A stretch of DNA of 64,000 bases from NCBI GenBank assembly GCA_016648135.1, contig JADDOH010002046.1, forward strand, positions 124,001-188,000, read 5' to 3'. Below the pieces are notes generated by a model, which was not told where the DNA came from, did no database searches, and worked only from the letters and a program-made list of their open reading frames with translations. Position numbers and translations under genes: made by a program. Shown here one piece after another: positions 24,590 through 37,829 of the stretch; the first letter of the stretch is position 1, and every line of letters starts with the position of its first letter. Origin of the DNA: Agrypnia vestita (taxonomy: Eukaryota > Arthropoda > Insecta > Trichoptera > Phryganeidae).

Positions 24590-27300
24590 ATATTTCTAAG
24601 TTATCCATATAAGGCCTCCATTATTTACATGGAGAATATCGATATTTTTATCTTCTTTATACAATGATACCACCAGTAGACGTAAAGTTACTCCATGTGG
24701 TTTATTCAAAGTTGCTTATTAATTAAAATTAATAATTATATCCAACCACAAATATACCATAAACACAATATGGCTATAAACATAAAAAATAAAGATTCTT
24801 TCTCTTCAATCACTTTATTGCTCCTTCTAGTAAAATTACAAATACGCTGAAAATATGGAAGCATGCGGTCGCCATCAAAAAAAATGACTGGATTCCGCCC
24901 TGACATAATATTAATACTGATAATATTTATTTATTTATTTATTTGTGTACCTACCTAGGATGATTACATTGTGAAAATATTCGCTATCAACAATCATTGT
25001 AAGCAAATAAATCTTAGTCTGTCTAAGGAGGAATGTCTGTTGATTATAATAATACAATGTTAAAATGTACTAACTATTAACTTAAAAAAATAAGTAAAAT
25101 GATAACAACAACAAAAATATTCCGACCTTTTCTGAAAATAACAACATTGCCATTTTGGCGATTACCTCAACTCTCAAAAATAGAGAAACTCGAAAACATC
25201 TGTCACAGGTTATCAACATTTCTAACACTGTGATGAAAAATTTGAACTCTAAATGAAGAAACTAGTAGATGTGTGAGAAGCAAATCTATTTTACCAACCT
25301 TATGTAAATAATTATAGTACCTGTTTTATTTTTTATAATATTCAAGAAAAACGTATAATTTAGACTATTATTTGCAATGACTGGTTTGCGTGGTGATAGA
25401 AATACGTTTGACATCCATGTCGCTTCGATATCAAATGAACATGTATTTTTAAAGAACTCAGACACCGACGTTACAATACATTTATGTTAAAAAAAATAAT
25501 GAAATTAATTATTGTATTTCAAAATGATTTATATGCCATAACTGTATAACTGTTTGGTGTTGAAGAGTGATATTGCACCGTTGTCTATGTAGACATAGGA
25601 ACAGAATGCAATTTCTACTCCCCGTCCTGGGTTTTCAATAACATGCGACACTCGATAATAATACTATCTTCATTATAAAATAAAAATTATTGTCAGATAT
25701 TGAAGGCAACCATGCCGTAAAACTGCTGTGCAGTTTGGCATATGTATAATGTAATAAATATCAAAAAAATTAATAAATATATGAAAAAAAAAAGACTAAT
25801 ATTTATAAATCTCTTATACTCCACATTAGTAGATTTACGACTACTTTCCAAAGGCCATCTAAACGTCTTAAACATAAATAAGTAATTATCCGTGCTAAAA
25901 TAAAAACGTTTCATCTGTTTGATACTTAAACAATCATAGAATAAGGCAGACTGTTGTCAATCTATTTCTCGTCTATTTTTGAGCATTGAGATACAAATAT
26001 TTATATTTTCAGAGTATGTCGGATTACGTACTTTGTATGTGTCATGGTCTTAAAATTATAAAAATTAAATAATATTGGTCTTAAAATTATACAAATTAAA
26101 TAAAAATAATTTTATTTTTTCATATTATTACGACAGTTGTTTCAAACTTTGCTGCATGGCTGTATTTTGTATCTATCTGTGTGTAGAATTATTGAAGTTT
26201 AACTATGTATCATACCTACTTTATAATAGTGTGTATTTAAACATAATATATAAATGTATATGAATTAAGACATGCAGCATGTTTGAAAACAAGTTAAATA
26301 CTTATTAACATCAATGTTAAATTACGTAATATTTTATATTTATATTTATTGGTTGAAAGGGAGTTCCAGAAGTGAATGTAAGAATACCGGAAATATGAAA
26401 ATAATCACTTATCACGCATCTATTCATGAATAAATATTTTATTTATTTTTTACATTCCCATTCATTCGCTTTTTCTTATAGTAATTATTTATAAATTACA
26501 GAGGTATAATTTTTATGTTTTTTTGGAGGCTGGAGAGTAACCAACAAGAATGAATCCTTATTAAAATTTTATTATTTTTTCTGCGGTGATGACAAGATGA
26601 AGACAATAAAAACAATTGAAATGAAATAGTTTTCAAATGTTTAGTTGTTCTAGACGTACATATTAAAATACATATATATTTTTGATATACATCTAATCAA
26701 TATACTAACAAGCTTTTTACAAAGAATATTTTATTAGCTTTTATGGTAACACTTTAAAATAATTTAAATTTTCACTGCAATCTTGATATGAATATAAATT
26801 TTATTGCTATTTCTAGTAAATTACTTAACTTTTGAATAAAAATTTACAATATGATTTAGAAATTTCAGAAAATAAATTAGAGCTACGCACACATTTTTCT
26901 GTTTGTACTACTTTAGTGCTCTTAATGAGGATAAAAATATAATAAGTTTGAATCAGATAAGAATAAGTTTTCTATAGTCTTAGACAACTTCAATACTTAG
27001 TGAAGAAAAATATTAAGTAATCGATTACTTTCAAATTGATTAACATAATCGTTTTTCTTTTTCGTGTTCGTTTTATTTAAATTAAAAACGATTTAGTATT
27101 CAGTAATAATTTACCTATTTCTCACTTATTTTAAAATACAGCGAATCAAAAAAGCCGAAACTGCTTCGTTTTTCTGTTTCTCTATCATAAAATCCAAAAT
27201 TTTACCAAAGTTTGAATCAACCATTATTTTGGTTAACGAAACATTATTTTGTTTAATTCAGCCTAAGAGATTTATTTTTACAGATATTAGATTCTCTATA
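24590..27300. other. SK intron, no gene recognised
   Basis: AT-rich intron with a TTTA microsatellite near 24930 and a small tandem duplication (GGTCTTAAAATTATA twice at 26047-26090). Short open frames here show no family motif. Confidence 0.6.
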
Positions 27301-27318
27301 TTAGGTTCATTATCTTTT

Positions 27319-27626
27319 TACTCCCTTTCTTTTAACTCGTAGCGTCTGCTTGTCTACTTGTCTGCCGAAAAAACTTTGGATCGATTTTTAACCCTTTTCC
27401 CGTGATCCAATCGATCTGAAACATTGCACGCAGAATCGTGGGGACGAGAAAAATAATCTAAAAAATTTTTGTTTAAAAATTATAAATTATTATAGTATAA
27501 TTTTGGATTTTTAGAAATTTTAACGATATCTATATTGTTTAATTTTCGAACCCGACGCGTGGAGTAGGCGCGAAACCTGTCTCAATGAGAAAGGGAGTAT
27601 AATAAAAACTTGGTTTTTATGGGTTA
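27319..27626 (+). repeat. TACTCCC-family interspersed repeat, copy 3
   Basis: The most compact copy, about 308 bp. It begins TACTCCCTTTCTTTTAACTC and ends GAGAAAGGGAGTATAATAAA, then the ATAAAAAC-TTG-GTTTTTAT hairpin with GGGTTA. The first and last 12 bases are exact inverse complements (TACTCCCTTTCT / AGAAAGGGAGTA). Confidence 0.8.
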
Positions 27627-28043
27627 GTCTTTTAAAAATATTTTCACGTTTAAAAACCTATTTAAGAATTTTAGATGATTGGGAATGGAAAACATTAATT
27701 TTTTTCAATATAATCATTCATTTTCCTACTCATCACACTAGATTAAATGCAATTTAATCACGAAAAACGTTGGTGACCACTGGTATTCAGATTTCCTACA
27801 ATACATCTTTAAAGTTTAAATCAATAATGCTGGTAACTATCGATTAAACCAAATTATTTTACATTTTATCCTTATTTATTTTCAAATTGAAAGTTACAGA
27901 TTTAATTTTACAATACATTTTTGTGTCTACCTCCCCATGTTTTATATAATTTCTAACTAGTATTGTAACAGAAATGCTTTTTTAAAACAGAAATGTTTTG
28001 CACAGTTCAGAAATAACTTGCATATTCAGAAGTAACTTGAATA

Positions 28044-29163
28044 TTAGGTCCTTACATATGAAATTGACGTTTTACCGTACTGGCAAATTTGATCTCAAAT
28101 ATCTTCTCTTTGGTTAGGAATTCCAAATCCAAATTTTTACAGCTATTTACTCATGTATTTGTGTTTTGAAAATTATAATTCATTTGTTTTTTCCTCAATT
28201 GTTTTTTTCTTTGCGTCACTCAGTTTACAAAATGAAAAACTTGAAATATCGCGTTATTTACGAGTACGAGTTCCACCGTGGCACCAGTGCTGCAGAAACG
28301 GCTCGAAGGATTAGTGATGTGTATGGCGACGGTGCCGCAAAAGAAAACACAGTGCGTTTTTGGTTCCAACGTTTTCGTTCTGGAATTTTCGACCTGCAGA
28401 ACAAGCCCCGTGGACGGCCGGAGACCAAAGTTGATAATGAAGAATTGAAGGCTATTGTGGAAGCGGATCCATCGCAAAACCACATTCGGGTTAGCTGCAG
28501 GCTGCGGTGTTAGTGATAAAACTGGTTTTTTTAATCCACTTGAAGCAAATTGGTAAGGTGAAAAAGCTTGAATAGGTGGGTTATGCCTCACGAATTGAGT
28601 GAAGCAATATCAAAACAAACGCGAGTTACTTGTGAGCGTTGGTGCGGACTAGTGCTGAGTGTCGTTTCAATACAGCTTGCTTAAATAGGCCAGGCGATAC
28701 GGCAAGCTGTATTGTCAGCAACTGATCAAAACCATGATGGAAAAGCTAGTGCTAAACAACCGAGGCTGGTTAATCGCTCTAGGCCACTGCTGCTTCATGA
28801 TAACGCTAGACCACACACTGCACAACAGACGGCTACCAAATTAGAGGAGCTTCAATTGGAATGTCTAAGACATCCACCGTACTCTCCGGACCTTGCCCCA
28901 ACAGATTACCATTTTTTGAAATTTGGATAACTTCTGCAAAGGAAAAAATTCAACTCCGATGGGGCAGTCCAAACCGCCTTCAAAGATTTTATTGATCCCT
29001 TCCGATGGTTTTTAGTAAAGGGATCGATGAACTCCCTATGAGATGGCAAAAGTGCAGAGATAGCAATGGTACATACTTTGATTAAATAAATATATTATAA
29101 TAAAAAAAAATCGACTTTATGTTCCTCCCATACTAAACGTCAATTTCATATGTAAGGACCTAA
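28044..29163 (+). mobile_element. Mariner element, internally deleted copy
   Basis: The 1120-bp unit is flanked by TA on both sides, with TIRs TTAGGTCCTTACATATGAAA and its inverse at 29144-29163. It is the same family as 7063-8344 but about 160 bp shorter. The missing part falls in the middle of the transposase. Confidence 0.92.
28232..29084 (+). pseudogene. Mariner transposase, truncated and frameshifted
   Basis: Starts MKNLKYRVIYEYEFHRGTSA with the N-terminal helix-turn-helix region and NTVRFWFQRFRSG, and then loses frame and stops at about 28511. The segment with the first catalytic Asp (TCDEKW) is gone. Later frames give PLLLHDNARPHTAQQ (second Asp) and YSPDLAPTDYHF (third Asp), ending SNGTYFD. 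It cannot make transposase. Confidence 0.9.
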
Positions 29164-29854
29164 TATATATTCAAAAAGTATATTCCTTTCGTATTATATA
29201 GTTAAACAATATGGTTTACTGGTCACGATGTATATATTTTTAGTTTATTCTAAATTAAACTGTGTAATACACACACGTTGAGTTATATTTATCACTCAAG
29301 AGGAACAGTCCAACCCATCACTAGGTGTAATTAATAACTCAGTTATAATAGTTATTGTTTATTAATATCACCTGATGATTAGAGGATTGCTCGTCTCGAT
29401 ACTATATTAATGATAAATATTACTTAACGTGTATGCTACATAGTTTAATTTAATGTAAATTGAAATAATCTTTTGCCCCACAAAGTAACGACCAAACCAA
29501 TTAATAATATACGATATATTTACTTAAAAAATTTTACCACACGCCTTCAGATATTATATCTAAATACATATACAAATTATTTTTTTAAGATTGGTCACAT
29601 TATTTTTGGGAATAATATTAAAATATTTCATTGAAATTCTTCAATAATTTTTTACTGGTTTCAAAAATAATATCTCTATTTGCTTCTGCACTTCACCTAG
29701 AAGACTATTTTGTCGTTACGAACTCGTACATTGCTCATGAATAATTTTAAAAAATACTAACTGATAAATGAAATGATTCAAATACAAAATATGGGACCAA
29801 AACTACCATAGATGACACTTATTCTTTCAATAATGTGCAATATTCCATGATCAG

Positions 29855-30102
29855 GTTCCGTACGATGTGACTCTTTCGCTGCCTATGTTCCTGAGACTCT
29901 ATTTGATATGTCGAGTCATGCTGCTGCATAGTAAACTCTTCACTGACGCCTCGTCGCGGAGCATAGGAGCTCTGAACAGGATAAACTTCAACACCCGCTT
30001 CGTCCTCAAGACCCTGATGACCATCTGCCCAGGGACGGTACTCCTGGTCTTCATGGTCTCGCTGTGGATCATCGCCAGCTGGACGCTCAGACAGTGTGAA
30101 AG
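29855..30102 (+). CDS. SK: SK channel exon: S4, S4-S5 and S5
   Basis: 248 bp, phase 0 at the start and phase 2 at the end (the last codon is AG plus a G from either pore exon, giving Arg). Order: [20 protein letters not shown] (S4, with few charges as expected for a voltage-insensitive channel), [40 protein letters not shown], then the S5 helix [20 protein letters not shown] and CER. The S4-S5 region is where calmodulin's N-lobe acts in known SK structures. The acceptor is GATCAG before 29855 and the donor is GTAAAT at 30103. Confidence 0.98.
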
Positions 30103-33050
30103 GTAAATATCACGACCTTTACTTCTACGTTGTGTAGATTATTAAAATTCGTCATAAAAATCAATTTTCTAAAATCAAAAATAAATAACCAAATCATTGG
30201 AAAATGAATTTTATTATTTCTAAAAAGTATAATTATTATCTAGCTTATTTTTTTAGTGTTAAACGACGCCATTAACTATTTATTTGTAGTAAATTTGAAC
30301 ACTGGTTGTATAAAATTTGTTACAAATTATATTATTTTTGATTTTAGAAATTTCAGAAATGTGTTAAATTTCTCAATAAATAAACCTTTACTTTCACAAA
30401 ATAGTTTTTCTCTACAACTTTTTTCACTTTTGTATAACACAAGAAATGGTTGAATATATAAATTGTTTAATAATTTTACCGTAGAAAATAATGCAAAGTA
30501 AATATGGAATTATTTCGTATTGAGTAAACTTCCAAGAATATATTTAAAACAGGTCTTCTGTATAATGAGTTTTGAAGTAATGTGGCAATATATAATAATT
30601 CCAACGTATAAAAAACTTGTGCAACTTTTGTTATGACTTTTTGGATTGCTGGATTGAATGTTTTTTGGTGTTTATTATTTTTAAAAAGTAGATTTAAATA
30701 ATGTCTCAATACTGTTGTTATAACTACAAGATATCATGTATTGTTCTGTACTTGCATGAAAATATTTCCAAGAGAATACTGTTCTATCATTTGAGAAAAT
30801 ATGTGTTCTGATTTATTTATATATTGTTTTATTTTCTACTCAGTATAAATTTTTTATTTATGTCCCTCTCTCTCTTATTCAAATTTACCCGCTTTTCCAA
30901 AATAATGAATCCTTTTTTGATTTAGTAGTTAGACATTCATTAATGTTGTTTTATTTGGTTTTTGCTTTTTGTATTGATTTTTTCTCATCAATCTTACTTC
31001 TTATCTTATATGCATGCAATTTTAATTTAACACATATATATGTACAATAAATACTTTCAAATAAAACACGTACCTACTTATACGGCTTAACATCAAAACA
31101 TAAATCTGCAAATAACTAAATTTTGTTTTAAAAATCTAATAATTGCTAAAAAGTTCTGGAAATTTTCAAATCATGTATCTTTATGGATCAAATACAAGTA
31201 TTCATTAATACAACGAATAAATTATGTATTTTTTTCGTGATTTAAGTGAATATAAGTGACATGTTTCATACATTGGTTCTCTGTCAAGAAGGTAACAATA
31301 TAATTAATATTTTTTTAATTTCTACTGGATTTGGATATTGTAGCTAATAATGACCTCAACACACTTAACCGAAGAAAGGCAGATAATGAGGTAAAAATGC
31401 AAGCATTTTAGTATTTCATCCCTCAGAGCAAACCACTTCCCATTCTTCTCTCTGGTCCATGCCTTTCCACTTCCAGTCCGAGGACTACTGAGGCTCGAAG
31501 GCGAAATGTAATTCTTCCAATCTATAATATACTATATCTATGTTCAAGGTACAATGTTGTCTGTGGTGGATATGTATATGTTGTAAATCTATTCGTCCAA
31601 TCAAGATGCAATCAAAGGCTTTGCATATCAATCACTGTCGCTTGTTTCAATTATTTATTTACTGTTCCTTTATTTTTATGAGCCACGCTTTCACAATCTG
31701 CTTCAGCACACATTTATTATTTTGAAACGGCTAATTCACAAACGTATTTCAAAATTTTTTGTTTGAAATCAGCAACAATGGTTTAATATTATTTATCTAT
31801 CCCAATGTACGTAAACTAAAATAATATTACCGCTTTAATTAAACATTAAAATACATGTGTCGATTTTCTAACTATGTACTTGAAATTAAAATATTTCTAT
31901 TGGTGAATATAATTTTATAACTATAACATTTTTGATTATGGGAAGTAAATATTGAATAAAATAATATGGAAAAAATTCCACTTTATTCGATTTGGTTGAA
32001 CATTTTTTTTAAATTTAAAAGCATTAACATTTAAATAAACAAGTATCAATGTATGTGAGCAATAAATGTAAAAAATGCAATTAATGGCTAAGAACTCTGT
32101 CACCATATCAATTAAAGGAAAATGGTGGTCTTGATTGTCATTAATTTTGAAACATGATTCTGTCACACTATCATAACATAAATAGTTTTTGACAAATGAA
32201 TGAATATTACAATTTATTATTCGTCCATTTAACTTAAATTTTTCTAGACGTGAAAATAGTTTATTGTTTAATTTAATATATTAACCACATTTGAAAGATG
32301 TGTTACGTCATTGTCAAGCAATTTATGGCGTGAATATTGTTCTCCAAAAAAAAAATTTAATTGAAAGTCTTGAATTATTCGAACACACACATTCTGGTGT
32401 ACGAAATACAGTGATAAATATATTGCGTTAGTTCTTAAGTAAAATTTATTTACTAAAAACTATAATGTTTATATTATATTACAGTAAGTTTCGGGTATAT
32501 TATAGTTTTACTATGCGAGGAACTTACGTGCATATTCGTCAAACTTTGTAAATAAATACAAAACTACTTACTCCCTACATACATATTACAATTCTTTTTT
32601 TCCACAAGTTGATTTTTCGGGAACTAGATTTTCGATATCTCGGCTTTTCAGGAAATCGGTTTGTCAGAAGGTTTGCTATCCAGAGCATTAAATGCCGTAA
32701 GTGAGGGAGACCCATCGGGAAAGAGACATCCGGTCCATTCACGTACGAGGTTGACTGACGATGCCGATGTAAGCAAAGATGCAGAAATGCTGCCAGCTGG
32801 ACCAATTAAACGCAGGACCGGGTGCCTGGAGAACAGTCACAAATTTGGCCTTGGACCAAAATATCAGTTCGAAAATTTGGCCTTGGATAATAATAATCAG
32901 TTTATCACGCCAAAACAGTAAGATTTAGTAATTATTACTCACATAAGTTAGCTAAATTCTATATGTTTCATCAACTTTGGAAGGCAATAAGGGAAAAACG
33001 TGAAATTTAAATCTATTTTCAAAATTTATCTCATATTTTTAAGTTGAAAA
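30103..33050. other. SK intron, mostly unremarkable
   Basis: AT-rich intron. The one notable part is 32640-32921, a GC-richer frame starting MSEGLLSRALNAVSEGDPSG and ending at a stop at 32921. It shows no family I recognise and contains a short direct repeat (AAATTTGGCCTTGGA twice, 32841-32886). I treat it as a repeat relic. Confidence 0.5.
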
Positions 33051-33056
33051 AAACTA

Positions 33057-33381
33057 CCCCATAAAAACCATTTTTTTTATTATACTCCCTTTCTCATTTA
33101 CTAGTTGAAACTGGTTTGGGGCTTACCCCACGCGTTGGGCAAGCGACTCAAGAGTCGGGCGACGCTACGAAAAGAAAAGGGAAAAATATCGAAAAATTCA
33201 AAATTATGCTATAATTATTATTTTTTTAAAACGAAAATTTGTTAGATTATTTTTATCGTCGCCACGAGTCTGCTTGCAAAGTTTCAACCCGATTGGATCA
33301 CGGGAAAAGGGGTAAAAATCGATCCAAAGTTTTTTCGACAGACAAGCAAGCAAACGCTACGAGTTAAAAGAAAGGGAGTAA
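33057..33381 (-). repeat. TACTCCC-family interspersed repeat, copy 4
   Basis: Minus orientation. It begins CCCCATAAAAACCA, then TTATACTCCCTTTCTCATTT, and ends AAAGAAAGGGAGTA. The inner TTGGATCACGGGAAAAGGGG block and the ACGCTACGAGTTAAAAG end match copy 3 in inverse. Confidence 0.8.
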
Positions 33382-33499
33382 AAAGACCTTAAAATATCTA
33401 TTCAATATGAGATATTTTGATGTAAAGTTTAGTCAATTTAAACACGTTTTTTAGAGCCTTCTCGGGTAAAATATTCATGAAAGTGAATTGAAAAGTCTT

Positions 33500-34080
33500 C
33501 TCTTTCAATGGCCTTAGGTTAGGTACTATAAAAGGAGACATTACAGCCAATTTATACTGGATACTAGGCTACCCATTCGGCTAAAGGAAGTATCATTAGA
33601 AGCATTCGAGTTGCAGATTGCAGATGCAGCTCGGTGAGATTTATCGTCATGATGTACTGCCTATCGTCGAAACGTGGGCCGCTGGAAATGCCGAGAATAT
33701 TCCTATGCTACGAGGTTTGAATCTCGTTCCGCGAGACCAAAAATTTACTTCTATTTACACAGCACAAGCGTATAGTAGTCAAATGCGATGTTCGTAGTTA
33801 CGCGTACTCACTAGGAAAAAAAAATCTAAGTTGTACGAATAAAGAAACGCGCGTTTCCCGCTAAATACAATAATTTACATACCTTCAAACTCATAGCACG
33901 GTCGAGTAACTTAAGAGTACCTGTCCTTACTAAAACGGTGTACGAGGGAGTCCTTGAAGACAAGAGACCTCTTCGCCACTCACGCCTCCAGGTGGGCTGC
34001 TATTTTTAATCTAACTGCAACACTCCTAGTGATGAAGTCGAGTATTACGCCTCGTCTCGAAAGATCACAATGTCTTTTTT
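33500..34080. other. Unassigned moderately GC-rich stretch
   Basis: Contains a TATAAAAGG string at 33529-33537 and a T-arm-like hairpin (ACGAG, loop, CTCGT) at about 33710. Either could belong to a retroelement promoter or a SINE, but box A and a full cloverleaf are missing. Low-confidence description only. Confidence 0.25.
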
Positions 34081-34226
34081 TCATATTACAAACCTTCAAC
34101 TTACTTTCAAAGTATTAAGTATAAAAATGGAATATATATTTTGACGATTGTTTGTATAAATATAAATAATATTGAAGTGTAATAGGAGAACAAAAATAAA
34201 TAAAAAATGTTAATACCCAAGGACTA

Positions 34227-34770
34227 GAAACAGTAAATCAAAGAAAAAAGTATAATGTATTGGTGCAAATATTTAAAATTAGACACGGATTAGTACCCAA
34301 ATACTTTGATGGCACAATGAAGCTGAATAGGGAATTTCATTCTTACAATACATGAGGAAGCGACAACATAACACTTCACGACACTTCACAAAATTGTATG
34401 ATGTACAAAGGTTTAAAAATCTTCGATATCCTGCCAAAAGAAGTTCAAAACACAGTGAATATAAGTAGGTTGAAACAAAAGTACAAAAATTTTATTACAA
34501 AACTTTTAAATGACTAGATAAAGGGGAAGATTGAGGGTCGCAGAGGGGTCGGAAGGAGGCGGCATCCCTGGCTTCGAAACATCCGAGAGTGGACCGGGAT
34601 AAGAAGCGTGGAAGAGCTGTTCCGCACTGCCCTGGACAGGAAAACTTTCTCCCAGATGTTCGCCGACATCGGGGGGATCCGAAAGGGCACAAGAAGATGA
34701 AGATAGAATGCATGTTTAAATGAAATCGTGTATGGCCCACACAACATTATGTGTGGAACTATATAATTAA
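34227..34770 (+). pseudogene. LINE C-terminal remnant, interrupted by another LINE
   Basis: The plus strand reads TVNQRKKYNVLVQIFKIRHG, then PKYFDGTMKLNREFHSYNT, a stop, and later CMMYKGLKIFDILPKEVQN, parallel to the remnant at 6417-6878. Its 3' UTR (CCCACACAACATTATGTG at about 34737) is separated from the ORF by a second LINE fragment at 34518-34700. It is non-functional. Confidence 0.8.
34518..34700 (+). pseudogene. RTE-like LINE 3' fragment nested in another LINE
   Basis: The frame reads GKIEGRRGVGRRRHPWLRNI, REWTGIRSVEELFRTALDRK and TFSQMFADI, the standard C-terminal end of an RTE-like LINE protein. AGATA flanks it on both sides (about 34515 and 34701), fitting a short target duplication. 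It is a dead-on-arrival 3' fragment. Confidence 0.75.
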
Positions 34771-35625
34771 GATTTTTAAAAAATGAGTAGTGTGTGTAAT
34801 TACTTTTCTCACTGGAATTCTGTGTTGAGGCAGTACATTGAAGCAATGAAAACAGTGGGGAATTTGAAACATGCACGGAACCCGAAACTAACATGCGCCC
34901 GGTCAGCTCTCTGGTACTTTGGTGAGGTTTTAAAACTCGAACGCTGACAAACCAAACACCGAATACAGGAGAATTTTTAAAATTGGTCCAGGGAGATTTT
35001 TCTGCGTCAATAAGGTTCAACAGGCATTCGTACCGTATATTACATATAAGTACTTGTTATTGATTTACAGTTTTCTAAGCATATGAAGGTACATTTTATA
35101 CAAATGCGTTATGTGTAAAGAAATAAAAGTAAAAAATCATTTATATAATGCGCTTTTTCTGTGGTATCAATACGTTAACATTGTGAAAATTAATGCAATG
35201 CCTACTGACTGATAACAACATTATTTAATGTACAAATTTACAAGATTTTTGAGAGTATTTAATTCGTTTTATTGGTGTGTTTTAAGCGGCACTGTCAATA
35301 AAATCAATTTTTAATGTACGATGAATACAAACATAACTAAAACTAAACTAATCGATTATGCTCTGTAAATAGGATTACCTTTCTCGTCTCTCGGGTTTAA
35401 ACCCTCAACGAATTAATTCATACCGCTATACTGATGACCTGTTTATTGTTTATTTAAAATAGCCATCTGTTTCCGTCGTTGCCCCAATTTAAATGGATGA
35501 TTGGGGGATGGAGGGATGGAGTGCCATTGTTTTGCACTTTTTCGTTCAGGGGGTGGGTTGGTGTGACTCTATCTTATCCTAACTAACTATGCAAAGTTTG
35601 GAAGAGTTCTGAAAATTATATTTAT

Positions 35626-36250
35626 TACTCCCTTTATATTAACTCGTGGCGTCTGCTTGCTTGCCGTCAACAAAACCTTTGGATCGATTTTTGACCCTTT
35701 TCCCGTGATCCAATCGAGCTGAAACTTGGCAAGTAGACTCGTGGCGACGATGAAGAAGATCTGTCAAATTTTCGTTAAAAAAAAAAATAATTATAGTATA
35801 ATTTCGGATTTTTAGAAATTTAAATGTTTTTTTTCAAATTGGAATCATTACAAAAGTTTGATTACTAGCAACGGCGGCCCACTACTACTAATAGGTACAT
35901 CACTACGAATTTCGAAAATTTACAAAACAATTGGTTCACAGATGACAGCACAATTGGGTTTTTTGGGAAAAAATCAAATAATAATTTATTTCTTTTAGAT
36001 TTCTGCTTAGTTTTGAAGAATTCTACATTACTCAAATCTTATTCTGACTAAATCATTTGACGCTGGAAATTCATAAGGTACGATATTGATGATAATTGAA
36101 TCCATCAAAATCTTGACATATCAAAACATCTGACATTTTAGAAATATATTAAATTTCTGTAAGTTTAGTGTTATATGTTTTAATTCGTCTTTAATTATTG
36201 TTATATTTTACAAAGAAAGAGAGATAGTAAAAACTTGGTTTTTATGGGTT
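35626..36250 (+). repeat. TACTCCC-family interspersed repeat, copy 5
   Basis: Begins TACTCCCTTTATATTAACTC and ends with a degraded AGAAAGAGAGATAGTAAAAAC, then TTGGTTTTTATGGGTTAC. At about 625 bp it is twice the length of copy 3. About 300 bases with GACAGCACAATTGGG sit in the middle, so it probably carries an insertion. Confidence 0.7.
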
Positions 36251-36923
36251 ACTTTTTTTCTACTTTAATTTTTATATTTATTTAAGAAAATTCTAAAAAT
36301 TGTTCTGCCGAATTATTTAAACGTCGAACTCTAAAGAGAAACTTTTCGAAATTCGATTTACATAGATCGGTCAATAGTAGAATTTTTCGAACGGACAGGC
36401 AGATAGACATATAACCAATTGAATGTATACTTATTTGATTTCAGCAAATTACCAGTAATAATTCTGGCAACTTTTATCAATTAAGTTTAGTGATTGAATC
36501 TGGCCAAGTTTATAGAGGTTTAAAATTCAATTAACATCTAATATCCGTTCGAGGGTAGCGCTTATCGGATTTAACTCCATTTTCATTTTGGAAACATGTT
36601 TATAATTACAAATTGTTTTACGAAACAAATATAACGGATCTCTCAGAGTTTCGAAGTATGCCCCTCTGAATTATAATGTCGGCCGTAAATAAACATACAT
36701 TTGTTTAGTTGTCTGGCGAATATTAGGATTCGAACCCTCCACAAAGATTTGACTACTTCTCTTCTTCACGGTTTCTTAAATCTTCACGGTTTGAGAAAAG
36801 GATTATATTTGTGTTATTTTGTGTATTTCATTAGTTTGTATCATTTTACCAGCATTAATTAGACTTTGTGCAGTTTCAAAGATTTAAAGATCAGAAAGTT
36901 TCGGCAAACCAAACAATATTTTT

Positions 36924-37066
36924 GTAGAAGCTGACTACGAAAAATCAATTTGATTTCTCTTAGTCAGCTTTCTCTCGTTTTCAGTCAACCTTCTAAATTT
37001 TTCGTATAGTCTGTTATGGCCGTGCGTGGCGCGGCGGCGGCGAGCCTGCGCATTTCAGACTATACG
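36924..37066. repeat. Two adjacent hairpin-forming inverted repeats
   Basis: AAGCTGACTA and TAGTCAGCTT (about 36927-36970) form a 10-bp stem. Just beyond, CGTATAGTCTG at 37003-37013 pairs with CAGACTATACG at 37056-37066 around a strongly GC-rich loop (GGCGCGGCGGCGGCGAGC). The second could be a very small MITE. Confidence 0.6.
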
Positions 37067-37829
37067 ATTTAATTAATTCGAATTCTTGAGTATGAGGTAT
37101 AATTTTTTGAAAATTTTTATATTAATGACAGTGAAATTTTCTTAGTAGGCATGTAAAATTTTATTAAAATAATCGATATTTTAATGGTTTTATGGATACT
37201 GCAATATAGGAAACAGAACGTTTAATTTTTGTCTTTTTTATAACGATATATTTAACAATTTGTCGAAAAACATTAATGTCTGAATAGCACCACTTCTTCT
37301 TCAAACTGTATAAATCAATTTGTAATAAAATAAAATATTTGGTCTTTATTTGAAAATGTACGAGATTAAGTGTACCAAAGATAACTCTATTGCATGAAAA
37401 CTAAAATAGTGTTTCGGGGTTATAATTTTTTTAATGTTATAACAATATATTTATTCATATTTTTTTAAGCAAATGCTTCAAAAGTAAATGGATCTATCAT
37501 AATAAAATTGATTAAAAGCCTGTTTAGCTATGGCTTTTGCAAAATGATTTAATAAGTTTACGTTAAGTTAGCAAAATTGAGAGCAAATACGAAAATCGTG
37601 TACTGGGGCCTCTTGAGTAAACTAAGCAGAATGGAATTTTCTGCAAGTTAGCTAAAAAAATCAGTATAAATCAAATCAATTCTCTATTGCGAAAAATTAT
37701 TTAGTAGTGCGTGTGCTCAAGTGATCATAGTCCGCAATCCCGGATGCGCAAGTTCTACGGCATCGAAAAAACAGCGACTTCTGGCTGATTTCTGTGCTCC
37801 TTTTAACTTCCTCTATCTTCCTGCTTTTT

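Noticed and set aside
33700..33755. T-arm-like hairpin with TTTGAAT
   Set aside because: The loop is eight bases and no cloverleaf can be completed.
34495..35020. 168-residue minus-strand open frame
   Set aside because: Its C-terminal part runs antisense through the nested LINE and the rest has no motif.
36735..36760. Box B-like GGGTTCGAATCC on the minus strand
   Set aside because: No box A at the right distance and no acceptor stem, so not called as a tRNA.
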